Below, in pieces: positions 43,377 through 51,729 of a stretch of 64,000 bases of DNA. The translations under genes were made by a program, and so were the position numbers. The stretch spans positions 24,473 through 88,472 of the forward strand of contig NZ_VCJS01000030.1 of the NCBI RefSeq assembly GCF_005893125.1, written 5' to 3'. The DNA comes from Nonomuraea basaltis. Its GTDB lineage: Bacteria; Actinomycetota; Actinomycetes; Streptosporangiales; Streptosporangiaceae. The notes beneath the pieces were generated by a model. It saw only the letters and a program-made list of their open reading frames with translations, made no database searches and had not been told where the DNA came from. Each line of letters begins with the position of its first letter. Positions within the stretch are counted from its first letter, which is position 1.

Positions 43377-44579
43377 ATGGCCCACTACCAGCGTGTCGGC
43401 AACGTTCCGGCCAAGCGCCACACGCAGCACCGAGACGGAAGGGGGCGGCTCTACTACGAGGAGCTGATGGGAGAGGAGGGGTTCTCCTCGGACTCGTCGC
43501 TCCTCTACCACGTTGCGATTCCCTCCGCGATCGTCGATGCCCGAACATGGGAGCTTCCCGACCCCGGTACCGTCGCCAACCATCCCCTGAAGCCCCGCCA
43601 CCTGAAGCTGCACGACCTCTTTCCGGGTGAAGAGTGGAAGTCCACGGACGCTGTGACCGGGCGGCGCCTGGTCCTCGGCAATGCCGACGTCCGGATCGCG
43701 TACGCGGCGGCCGGGGAGACCTCACCCCTCTACCGGAACGCGACGGGTGACGAGTGCGTGTACGTCGAGTCCGGGGCCGGAGTCGTCGAGACCGTCTTCG
43801 GAGATCTCGAGGTCGGCACCGGCGACTACGTCGTGCTCCCACGCAGCACGACCCATCGTTGGCTTCCGACGGGCGACCAGCCGCTCCGGCTCTACTTCAT
43901 CGAGGCGAACGGTCACATCACACCTCCCAAGAGGTACCTCTCGCGCTACGGGCAGTTCCTCGAACACGCGCCGTACTGCGAGCGCGACCTGCGACTTCCG
44001 AGCGCTGCGCAGGTGGTCGAAGGCCACGATGTCGAGATCTACGTGAAGCACCGCGGAGCGGGGCCCGGTGGGCTGGCGGGCTCGGTCCATGTCGTCCCGC
44101 AGCATCCCTTCGACGTCGTCGGCTGGGATGGCTGCCTCTACCCCTACGCCTTCAACATTGCCGACTTCGAGCCGATCACCGGCCGCGTGCACCAGCCGCC
44201 TCCTGTCCACCAGGTGTTCGAGGGGCCCAACTTCGTGGTCTGCAACTTCGTGCCGCGCAAGGTCGACTACCACCCACTCGCGGTCCCCGTGCCGTACTAC
44301 CACTCGAACGTCGACAGCGACGAGGTGATGTTCTACGTCGGGGGTGACTACGAGGCACGTGCCGGCTCCGGCATCGACGTCGGATCGATCTCCCTCCATC
44401 CCGGAGGACATGCCCACGGCCCCCAGCCGGGCGCGGTCGAGGCATCACTCGGGGCGGAGTTCTTCGACGAGCTCGCCGTCATGGTGGACACCTTCCGTCC
44501 GCTCGAGCTGGGCGAAGCAGGCCGCGCTTCGGACGACGGGCTCTACGCGTGGAGCTGGTCGGGTCGGGGGCCGAAGTGA
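43377..44579 (+). CDS. hmgA: homogentisate 1,2-dioxygenase
   Basis: The 400-residue protein aligns with the HGD fold. An N-terminal cupin half (FPGEEWKSTDAVTGRRLVLG) leads to the iron site in YYHSNVDSDEVMFYVGG (His309, Glu315) and HPGGHAHGPQPG (His345), with the spacing expected from human HGD. It opens the homogentisate ring to maleylacetoacetate using Fe(II) and O2. It is shorter than eukaryotic HGD (about 445 residues), as usual for actinobacterial forms. GGAGG precedes the ATG, and its stop overlaps the GTG of the next gene. Confidence 0.93.
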   Translation: MAHYQRVGNVPAKRHTQHRDGRGRLYYEELMGEEGFSSDSSLLYHVAIPSAIVDARTWELPDPGTVANHPLKPRHLKLHDLFPGEEWKSTDAVTGRRLVLGNADVRIAYAAAGETSPLYRNATGDECVYVESGAGVVETVFGDLEVGTGDYVVLPRSTTHRWLPTGDQPLRLYFIEANGHITPPKRYLSRYGQFLEHAPYCERDLRLPSAAQVVEGHDVEIYVKHRGAGPGGLAGSVHVVPQHPFDVVGWDGCLYPYAFNIADFEPITGRVHQPPPVHQVFEGPNFVVCNFVPRKVDYHPLAVPVPYYHSNVDSDEVMFYVGGDYEARAGSGIDVGSISLHPGGHAHGPQPGAVEASLGAEFFDELAVMVDTFRPLELGEAGRASDDGLYAWSWSGRGPK

Positions 44580-45448
44580 ACCGGGTCCCGCAACAGATCC
44601 AGGCGACCGGTGTACTCTTCGACGGGCTCCTCGACGATGCCGCGATCTTCCCGCCGGGCAGGGCACCGCTGCCTGAGGCCGTGGTCGACCACCTAGCACG
44701 AAGACTTTCCCCGATCGGCCGCTATGTCGGACCCTTCGTGTGCGCCGGCCCGCGGTGGTCGGAGCTGATGAGGGTGTTGTCCGACCGTGCGGTCGGCGAA
44801 CTCCCGCTGGACGTCGCGCTCACCGTGCCCGCAGGGCTGCCCGAGCTCGCTCCCAGCCTGGCCGCGGTCGCCCTCGAAGGGCGGGCGACCGTCGTCTCGG
44901 TTGAGCTGCCCCTCATGACGCCGTCGCCCCGAGAGCTCTTCGACGTGCGCTCGCTCCTACCGGAGGGGGTCACCGCCTACGTCGAGCTTGGGACGCACAC
45001 GGTCGATGAGGACCTCATCGCAGGACTAGCCGCGGCGGGTCTTCGGCTCAAGGTCCGCACGGGTGGCCTGGCCGCGGCCGACTTCCCCAGCGAGGAGCAA
45101 CTTGCCCGATTCATCGATCACGCCGTGACTCACGGGGTCCCGTTCAAGCTCACCGCCGGGCTGCACCGTGCGGTGCGACACACCGATCCCGCCACCGGGT
45201 TCGAACACCACGGTTTCCTCAACGTACTGCTGGCCACGGCGGCCAGCCTTGGCGGGGCCGACCGTGCACGCGTGCGCGGCTTGCTTGCCGAGCGTGACGC
45301 CACGCGCGTCGGCACTGCGGTTTCGGACCTCTCAACAGAACTCGCCGCGGCCGTGCGCGGGCACTTCTGCTCCTTCGGCACCTGCAGCATCGAGGAACCC
45401 ATGGCTGACCTTGTCGACCTGCGGCTTGTGGGGGCGATCGCCGAATGA
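44576..45448 (+). CDS. uncharacterised protein between homogentisate dioxygenase and fumarylacetoacetase
   Basis: The 290-residue soluble protein is coupled on both sides (GTGA with hmgA, ATGA with the fumarylacetoacetase gene). Conserved-looking segments are GLLDDAAIFPPGRAPLPEAV, GPFVCAGPRWSEL, AYVELGTHTVDEDLIAGLAA, KVRTGGLAAADFPSEEQL, PFKLTAGLHRAVRHTDPATG, FEHHGFLNVLLATAASLGG and HFCSFGTCSIEEPMADLVDL. The alternating strand/helix pattern with K, R and H residues at strand ends suggests a TIM barrel. It is not a glutathione-transferase-like isomerase. Its place in the operon is exactly where maleylacetoacetate isomerase would be expected, so an isomerase role is a testable guess; no function is established. 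Confidence 0.8.
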   Translation: MNRVPQQIQATGVLFDGLLDDAAIFPPGRAPLPEAVVDHLARRLSPIGRYVGPFVCAGPRWSELMRVLSDRAVGELPLDVALTVPAGLPELAPSLAAVALEGRATVVSVELPLMTPSPRELFDVRSLLPEGVTAYVELGTHTVDEDLIAGLAAAGLRLKVRTGGLAAADFPSEEQLARFIDHAVTHGVPFKLTAGLHRAVRHTDPATGFEHHGFLNVLLATAASLGGADRARVRGLLAERDATRVGTAVSDLSTELAAAVRGHFCSFGTCSIEEPMADLVDLRLVGAIAE

Positions 45449-46674
45449 CCGCCGAAGCGGCGCCGCTTCCGGCGGAATGGATCGCTCTCTCCGAGGGGGA
45501 TCCCTTCGGGCTGCAGACACTTCCCTACGGAGTCTTCGACGCCGGTGACGGGAGCCGAGTCGGCGTACGTGTGGGCGACCGGGTCCTCGACCTCGGTGCC
45601 GCGTACCGGGTGCTCGGCAGCCCCGACGAGCGCCTCTTCGCCGACGGCTCGCTCGACCTCCTGCTCGGAGCCGGCGTGGCGGCCTGGACCCGTGTCCGCG
45701 CCGACCTCCAGGCCTGGCTGAGCCGCACGGACCACCGCAACGTGCTCGAGCCGTTGTTGCTTCCGTTGGAGTCGGTCGTCATGCAGCTTCCGTTCACGGT
45801 CGCCGACTACGTCGACTTCTATGCGTCGGAGCACCACGCCACCAATCTCGGCCGCATGTTCCGGCCCGACCAGGAACCCTTGACGCCGAACTGGAAGCAC
45901 CTGCCGATCGGCTACCACGGCAGAGCCGGCACCGTGGTCGTCTCCGGCGAACCGGTGCTCCGCCCTCGCGGACAGTTGCGCAGGGCCGATGGTCAGATCG
46001 TCGTCGAGCTCTCGGCACGCCTCGACATCGAGGCAGAGATCGGCTTCGTGGTGGGTACGCCGACGGCCCGCGGGCAGGCGGTGCCGCTCGAGGCGTTCAC
46101 GGAACACGTATTCGGGATCTGCCTCGTCAACGACTGGTCCGCGCGCGACATCCAAGCGTGGGAGTACGTGCCCCTCGGTCCGTTCCTGGGAAAGTCGTTC
46201 CACACATCGATCTCGCCGTGGATCGTGCCGCTGGCGGCCTTGGACACGGCGAGGGTCGCCCCGCCTGCGCGAGACCCGCGGCCGGCGGAGTACCTGGACG
46301 ACAGCAGCGGCTCTCCGTGGGGACTCGACGTCCGCCTCGACGTGGCCTTGAACGGGCACGTGATCTCGCGCCCACCGTTCGCGTCGATGTACTGGACAGG
46401 GGCGCAGATGCTGGCGCACATGACGATCAACGGAGCGTCCCTGCGGACGGGTGACCTGTTCGCCTCGGGCACCGTGAGCGGGCCGCTACCGGAACAGCGC
46501 GGCTCGCTGATCGAGCTCACGTGGGCGGGAAGCGAGCCACTCACGCTTCCCGACGGCAGCGTCCGGACCTTCCTCGAGAACGAGGACGAGGTGGTCATCA
46601 CGGCTACGGCGCCCGGCCCCGGCGGCACCGTCGTCGGCCTGGGCGAGGTACGCGGCCGGATCACCGCCGGCTGA
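45445..46674 (+). CDS. fahA: fumarylacetoacetase
   Basis: The 409-residue protein has an N-terminal SH3-like domain (FGLQTLPYGVFDAGDGSRVG) and the FAH catalytic domain. Metal and active-site residues are visible in FTVADYVDFYASEHHATNLG (Asp, Tyr and His), DIEAEIGFVVG (ExE) and CLVNDWSARDIQAWEYVPLG (Asp). It hydrolyses fumarylacetoacetate to fumarate and acetoacetate, the last step of homogentisate breakdown. The ATG overlaps the preceding stop. A 121-base gap separates it from the aldehyde dehydrogenase gene. Confidence 0.95.
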   Translation: MTAEAAPLPAEWIALSEGDPFGLQTLPYGVFDAGDGSRVGVRVGDRVLDLGAAYRVLGSPDERLFADGSLDLLLGAGVAAWTRVRADLQAWLSRTDHRNVLEPLLLPLESVVMQLPFTVADYVDFYASEHHATNLGRMFRPDQEPLTPNWKHLPIGYHGRAGTVVVSGEPVLRPRGQLRRADGQIVVELSARLDIEAEIGFVVGTPTARGQAVPLEAFTEHVFGICLVNDWSARDIQAWEYVPLGPFLGKSFHTSISPWIVPLAALDTARVAPPARDPRPAEYLDDSSGSPWGLDVRLDVALNGHVISRPPFASMYWTGAQMLAHMTINGASLRTGDLFASGTVSGPLPEQRGSLIELTWAGSEPLTLPDGSVRTFLENEDEVVITATAPGPGGTVVGLGEVRGRITAG

Positions 46675-46795
46675 CACCGGGTAGCCCGACGCGTTGCGGC
46701 CATTGCCAACAGGTCGGCACGCAGATCCAAGCCCCCACGTTCGCCGCCTACCGATACTGGGCCGGACATCAAGTTGTGGGCGACAGGAGAGCATG

Positions 46796-48241
46796 ATGAC
46801 CGCGAAGCTGTTCATCGAAGGTGAGTGGGTGTTTGCGTCGGGCGGGTCCTTCGAGACTTTGGATCCCGCCACCGGCGAGACGATTACGGAAGTAGGAGTC
46901 GCCTCGCGAGGCGACGTCGACGCGGCCGTGGCGGCCGCGCGCGCCGCGCTGGGGGGAGCCGATTGGACCGGGCTCCTTCCGGTGCAGCGTGCAGCGCTAC
47001 TCTTTCGTCTCGCCGCCCTGATCGAGGAGAACGCCGAGGAACTGGCCCAGCTGGAGACGCGGGACCAGGGCCAGCCGATCGGCATCTCCCGAGCGGTCTC
47101 CGTCGCCGGCGCCGCGGAACACTTCCGCTACTACGCCGGGTGGGTGACCAAGGTGCAGGGGACCGTGAACCCGGTTTCCTTCCCGGAGACCCTGCACTAC
47201 ACCAAGCGCGAGCCCATCGGAGTCAACGCGCTCGTCACGCCCTGGAACTTCCCGCTGATGATCCTGGCCTGGAAACTGGCTCCGGCCCTCGCCACCGGGA
47301 ACACCGTGGTGATCAAACCCAGCGAAGTGACGCCGCTGACCAGCCTGCGACTTGTCCAGCTCTGCGCCGAGGCGGGCTTCCCCCCGGGCGTGGTCAACAT
47401 CGTCACCGGCGACGGGTCGGTGGGCGAACTGCTGAGCCGGCACCCCGACGTCGACCACCTGTCCTACACCGGCTCGACAGCGGTCGGCCGGCGGATCACG
47501 ATCGCCAGCGCGGAATCCAATCTCAAGCGGCTCACGCTCGAGCTCGGCGGAAAAGCGCCGAGCATCATCGCGCGCGACGCGAACATCGACGCGGCTGTCG
47601 GGGGGAACTTGCTCGGCGGGACGCTGAACACGGGACAGGTGTGTGCGGCGTACACCCGGTTCTACGTGGACAAGGCACGTGAGGCGGAGTTCGTCGACAA
47701 GCTCGCCGCGGGCATGGGTTCCCTGCGCCTCGGACCTGGGGCCGACGAGTCCACGGCTCTTGGGCCACTCGTCTCCAGTCGGCACCGCGACCACGTCGAT
47801 CGTCTCGTGCGCACAGGCGTGGAGGAGGGTGCTGAGCTGGTCACCGGGGGGAGCCCGGTCGACGGTGACGGTTACTTCTTCGAGCCGACGCTGTTTTCCG
47901 GAGTGAACGACGAGATGACGATCATGCGCGAGGAGATCTTCGGCCCGGTGCTCGCGATCACGACGTACGACGGTGACGCCGAACTCGACCACCTGCTCGC
48001 CCGCGCGAACGACACTGAATATGGCCTTGCCGCGACGATCTGGACGAAGGATCTCGCGACGTCGCAGCGGCTCGCCAACGGCATCAAGGCCGGCGCCGTC
48101 TTCGTTAACATGCCGCCAATCCCGGACATGGCTGCACCGTGGGGCGGTTACAAGGCCTCGGGATGGGGCCGAGAGATGGGTCCGTGGGCGATCGACGCGT
48201 ACACCGAACTCAAGTCCGTCTGGCTGCACTACGGAGGTTGA
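46796..48241 (+). CDS. NAD(P)-dependent aldehyde dehydrogenase
   Basis: The 481-residue ALDH shows VTPWNFPLMILAWKLAPALA (cofactor and oxyanion Asn), LTLELGGKAPSII (catalytic Glu), and LNTGQVCAAYTRFYV with the catalytic Cys. The best start is the second of two tandem ATGs, five bases after AGGAGA. Its place in the operon, together with the GMC oxidase 12 kb away, suggests it oxidises the aldehyde from an aryl-alkanol, such as hydroxyphenylacetaldehyde, to the acid fed to the hydroxylase. It could also be a general betaine/phenylacetaldehyde-type ALDH. A hairpin terminator follows about 240 bases later. Confidence 0.92.
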   Translation: MTAKLFIEGEWVFASGGSFETLDPATGETITEVGVASRGDVDAAVAAARAALGGADWTGLLPVQRAALLFRLAALIEENAEELAQLETRDQGQPIGISRAVSVAGAAEHFRYYAGWVTKVQGTVNPVSFPETLHYTKREPIGVNALVTPWNFPLMILAWKLAPALATGNTVVIKPSEVTPLTSLRLVQLCAEAGFPPGVVNIVTGDGSVGELLSRHPDVDHLSYTGSTAVGRRITIASAESNLKRLTLELGGKAPSIIARDANIDAAVGGNLLGGTLNTGQVCAAYTRFYVDKAREAEFVDKLAAGMGSLRLGPGADESTALGPLVSSRHRDHVDRLVRTGVEEGAELVTGGSPVDGDGYFFEPTLFSGVNDEMTIMREEIFGPVLAITTYDGDAELDHLLARANDTEYGLAATIWTKDLATSQRLANGIKAGAVFVNMPPIPDMAAPWGGYKASGWGREMGPWAIDAYTELKSVWLHYGG

Positions 48242-48475
48242 CGACGCCAGCTGGTGGGACGGAGGGTGACGGCAGCATGGCGATCCTCTCGGCCAGGCTC
48301 ATCCGGCCCGGCTCTGCGTCTCGCGCACGAATCATGGTCGAGCCGGCGGGCCTCGATGTTGGCGAACCGGTGCTCCCGCTCAGCGTCATGGCCCGCCGAT
48401 ACCCTGCCTGGCACCCGCCCCGTGAGTTCAAGGGGTGAAAGCTGGGCTCAGGCGGCCGTTGACCCGGCAATGGTG

Positions 48476-48504
48476 CGGCCTCGCCACGCAGACTGGCGAG
48501 GCCG
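48476..48504. terminator. hairpin terminator after the homogentisate operon
   Basis: CGGCCTCGCCA and TGGCGAGGCCG make a perfect 11-bp stem on a seven-base loop. It could stop the operon on the plus strand and the decayed gene on the minus strand. The stretch 48242-48475 has no convincing gene. Confidence 0.65.
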
Positions 48505-48514
48505 GAACCGGCCC

Positions 48515-48800
48515 TCAGCTCCCTACCGAGGATCGGGCGGCTTCAGATCGGATTGCCCATGCGTCGCCAGGGAGCACGTAACCATCCTGCTTTGCCACCT
48601 TGAGAGCCGCGTCGACCTGCTTCAGGTACCGCCTATGGGTGCCATACATGTCGTGAAGCTGGTCAGCGGAGAAGGCACGTGTGCTCCGACCAGGAAGCAG
48701 AGCCCGGCGCCGATGTTCCCGGCATGGTTGGCACTCGTCGGTGCGGTGAAGCTCGGCAGTGAGGCGTGGGACGACCCGGCGACCTCCCAGTGGCGCACGA
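48515..48800 (-). pseudogene. 3' remnant of an alpha/beta-hydrolase-domain protein gene
   Basis: On the minus strand two frames carry consecutive pieces: VRHWEVAGSSHAS in one, then FSADQLHDMYGTHRRYLKQV and DAALKVAKQDGYVLPGDA in another, ending at 48515. The order and motifs match the C-terminus of large alpha/beta-hydrolase-domain proteins, in which W-E-V-A-G-x-S/A-H-A holds the catalytic His and a Y-x-x-x-V helix follows. The rest of the gene is absent and the pieces are out of frame, so it is a pseudogene. Confidence 0.45.
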
Positions 48801-48949
48801 ACGAGGACCCGACCGTCTTGGCGGGAAACGTGGTGGACCACGCCTCCGAGAGTTGAGATGCTCGCGACCGGATGCCGGGACACGCCCCCGGCTCATGTGG
48901 GCGAACCTTGCCCGCACCACTCGCGCTACGGGAGGCGTGTCTCCTCCGT

Positions 48950-49924
48950 TTACGCGATCGGCTTCGTTGTCTCCCCGCGGGCCTCGCTCGGGGTGAGGCT
49001 GAACCTGGCGCGGAAGAGGCGGGCGAAGTGGGCCTGGCTGGAGAACCCCCACCGATGCGCGACGTCGGCGATCGTGGTCTGCCACGCCCCGGGCCCGGTG
49101 AGCTCCTGATGCGCCCGGACCAGGCGCCGCTCCATGATGTACCGCGCCGGCGACCTACCGGTCGACTCGAAGATCCGCGCCAGATGCCGTACCGAGATGC
49201 CCATGACCCCGGCCACCTGAGAGGCTCCGAGACAGGGGTCGTGCAGGTGGCGCTCGATGTAGTCCTCGGCCACGATGAGCTGCGACTGGTAGGCGTCGGG
49301 CCCCGTCCGCCCGCCCGTACGCTCCTCGGCGAGCTGCCTGAGCAAGTCGAGCACGGCACGTTCGGCGTCGCCGGGATCGTGCCTGTCACGCAGGGCAGCC
49401 AGCCCGCCGAGCAGGGAGCTCAGCGCGGCCACGAGCGCGCCCTCCCGCGCCGTGCCTCGCCCGAACAGCATCGGCCCGGGCAATCCGCCTCCTACGCACG
49501 TCCGCGCGAACAGGTCACGTGGCACGTCCACCAGGATCTGCCGCATGGAGGAGGAGAACCCGAACAGGTACGGCCGGCGCGTGTCGTAGACGACCAGTTC
49601 GCCCGCTGTGGCGGCGAGGCAGCCGTTCTCGTGCAGGAACACCGCCTCTCCCTTGACCAGCAGGTTCGCGAACACCGAGTCCTTGGGCGTCGATCTGACC
49701 GTCTGCGGGCTGCGCTCGATGGCGTGGGCGTTGCCGGCGATCTCGGCCAGGCGCAGCCCGCCCAGCTCGATGTTGGTCTGCCTGGCCAGCAGGCCCTGCT
49801 CGGAGTAGGAGGTGCAGGACAGGCCCACCAGCGCCTTGCGGTTGTAGTCCTCCCAGTAATGGATGCGCTCGGCAGGTTCGACGTGCTCGGTGGTAGCTCG
49901 GGAGATCACGGAGAGGGCGGACAT
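48950..49924 (-). CDS. AraC family regulator of the acetophenone-type operon
   Basis: The 324-residue protein has an N-terminal AraC-binding-like domain (RIHYWEDYNRKALVGLSCTS, GELVVYDTRRPYLFGFSSSM). The C-terminal dual helix-turn-helix reads LGASQVAGVMGISVRHLARIF and IADVAHRWGFSSQAHFARLF. It shares architecture but little exact sequence with the AraC protein at 34.6 kb. It is 51 bases downstream of the SDR gene in the same direction, so it is probably the last gene of the cupin-MFS-ADH-SDR operon and its activator. Confidence 0.88.
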   Translation of the reverse strand: MSALSVISRATTEHVEPAERIHYWEDYNRKALVGLSCTSYSEQGLLARQTNIELGGLRLAEIAGNAHAIERSPQTVRSTPKDSVFANLLVKGEAVFLHENGCLAATAGELVVYDTRRPYLFGFSSSMRQILVDVPRDLFARTCVGGGLPGPMLFGRGTAREGALVAALSSLLGGLAALRDRHDPGDAERAVLDLLRQLAEERTGGRTGPDAYQSQLIVAEDYIERHLHDPCLGASQVAGVMGISVRHLARIFESTGRSPARYIMERRLVRAHQELTGPGAWQTTIADVAHRWGFSSQAHFARLFRARFSLTPSEARGETTKPIA

Positions 49925-49975
49925 GCGACCTCCTGGTGTGCGTGCATGTCAGGAGAACTCAGCTTAGGTGACGGG

Positions 49976-50698
49976 TCACACGGCGAGATAGCCTCCGTCC
50001 ACGGGGACGACCGCGCCGGTGACGTACGAGGCCGCCGCCGAGCACAAGAACGCCACCACCGAGGCGACCTCGCCCGGCTGCCCGAGACGCCCGGCCGGGA
50101 TGCGGGCCAGGACCTGGGCCGTGGCCTGGGGATCGTCGAGCACGCCCCGGGCCAGCGGGGTGATCACGAAGCCGGGCGCGACGGCGTTGACCCTGATGCC
50201 GTCGGCGGCGTACTCGGCCGCCAGCGACTTGGTGAGCTGGGAGACGCCGCCCTTGCTCGCGCTGTAGGCGGGCCGGTCCCGGCTACCCGAGAAGGCGAAC
50301 ATGGACGAGACGTTCACGATGGCGCCGCCATTCTCGGCCAGGGACGGGCGGGCGGCCTGGCAGGCGACCATGACAGCGGTGAGGTTGATCTCGATGACCC
50401 GCTGCCAGCGGGCGAGGTCGTACTCCTCGCGGTCGTGGCTGACGCCCGCGCAGTTCACCAACGCGTCCAGCGGCTCGCCCGCAGACAGCAGGCCGGTCAG
50501 CCCGGCACGATCCAGCACGTCGTGCTCCACCACGCGGACGCGCGGGTGGCCGGGCAGATCGGCGGGGTCGGCGGGCGGCAGGCCCAAGGCGGTCACGTCG
50601 GCGCCCAACTCGGCGAGGAGCACGGCCGTGGCCGCACCGATCCCCGAGGTGCCCCCGGTCACGAACGCCCGCCGCCCCGCGAACTCCCCGCTCACCAC
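49976..50698 (-). CDS. short-chain dehydrogenase/reductase
   Basis: The 240-residue classical SDR has TGGTSGIGAATAVLLAELGA for cofactor binding, NCAGVSH, the catalytic Ser in NVSSMFAFSGS and YSASKGG. The C-terminal region reads VAFLCSAAASYVTGAVVPVDGG. FabG-like enzymes of this sort use NAD(P)(H) on hydroxyl/keto groups. It overlaps the zinc dehydrogenase gene by seven bases. Together the two dehydrogenases may oxidise or reduce side-chain positions of an aryl ketone before dioxygenase cleavage. Confidence 0.9.
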   Translation of the reverse strand: MVSGEFAGRRAFVTGGTSGIGAATAVLLAELGADVTALGLPPADPADLPGHPRVRVVEHDVLDRAGLTGLLSAGEPLDALVNCAGVSHDREEYDLARWQRVIEINLTAVMVACQAARPSLAENGGAIVNVSSMFAFSGSRDRPAYSASKGGVSQLTKSLAAEYAADGIRVNAVAPGFVITPLARGVLDDPQATAQVLARIPAGRLGQPGEVASVVAFLCSAAASYVTGAVVPVDGGYLAV

Positions 50699-51729
50699 CG
50701 CTGCTCCCCAGGTCGTACCAGCACTTTAACCTGCTCCTGTCCGCGCAACAGCGCCTCGAATCCGTCACGTACGACGTGCTCCAGAGGGATGGTGGAGGTG
50801 ATGATCCCGGCCAGGTCCACGCCCTCCTCGGCCACCATGCGGATCAGCTCCGGATAGACGTCGCGGTATCCCACGCTGGTCATGATCGTCTGCTCGTTGT
50901 TCACCAGGGCGAAGGCGTCCACACTGACCGTGCCGGTCAGACCGAGCAACATCACCCGCCCGCCTCGCCTGGTGGCGGCCAGGCAGGCACGCAGGGTGTC
51001 CTGTGAGCCGACCACCTCGAACGTGACGTCCGCCCCCTCGCCGCCGGCCAGGTCGGCGAGGTCCGCGCCGGTCTCGGCGGCTCCCAGGCGCAGAGCCATC
51101 TCGCGGCGAGCCGGGGACCGGTCGGCGGCGACGATGCGCCCGGCGCCGTACCGTGCGGCGAGCTGGGTGACGAGCAGCCCGATCGGGCCCAGGCCGAGAA
51201 CGGCGACGCTCTCGCCGGGGCGGATCCCGGCCCGGCGCACCGCGTGCAGGGCGACGGCGGCCGGCTCGAACACCGCTGCCTGCTCCAAGGAGACCGGCTC
51301 GGGCAGCCGGTGCAGCATGTACGCGGGCACGGTGGCGCGCTCGGCCAGCCCGCCGTGCCCCATGAGCCCGGCAAACCCGAAGTGCCGGCAGATGTTGTAC
51401 TCCCCTGCTAGACACCGTGGGCAGCGACCGCACCGGTAATGCGGCTCCACCGCCACCCGGTCCCCTGGGACGAGGCCGGTGACACCGCTGCCGATCTCGG
51501 TGACGGTGCCGCAGAACTCGTGCCCCAGGATGAGCGGAGCGGCCACGCCGGACTCCGGGTGTGCCTCGCCCACGGGGACGGCGTGCGGCCCGTCGGCGTA
51601 TTCATGAAGGTCGCTGCCGCAGATTCCGCAGTAGGCCACCTCGATCGTCACCTCGCCGGGGCCGGGTGGCGTCACCGGGACGTCCTCGACGCGGACGTCC
51701 TTGGCCCCGTACCAGAGCGCCGCCCTCAT
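50692..51729 (-). CDS. zinc-dependent medium-chain alcohol dehydrogenase (butanediol/sorbitol type)
   Basis: The 345-residue enzyme has catalytic zinc ligands in YCGICGSDLHEY and LGHEFCGTV, and a four-cysteine structural zinc loop in YRCGRCPRCLAGEYNIC. The Rossmann motif is VLGLGPIGLLVTQLAARYGA. It resembles (R,R)-butanediol dehydrogenases and threonine dehydrogenases that act on vicinal diols or hydroxyketones. Its ATG overlaps the MFS stop (ATGA). The operon with a dihydroxyacetophenone-type dioxygenase suggests an aryl-substituted diol or hydroxyketone as substrate (inference). Confidence 0.92.
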   Translation of the reverse strand: MRAALWYGAKDVRVEDVPVTPPGPGEVTIEVAYCGICGSDLHEYADGPHAVPVGEAHPESGVAAPLILGHEFCGTVTEIGSGVTGLVPGDRVAVEPHYRCGRCPRCLAGEYNICRHFGFAGLMGHGGLAERATVPAYMLHRLPEPVSLEQAAVFEPAAVALHAVRRAGIRPGESVAVLGLGPIGLLVTQLAARYGAGRIVAADRSPARREMALRLGAAETGADLADLAGGEGADVTFEVVGSQDTLRACLAATRRGGRVMLLGLTGTVSVDAFALVNNEQTIMTSVGYRDVYPELIRMVAEEGVDLAGIITSTIPLEHVVRDGFEALLRGQEQVKVLVRPGEQRW

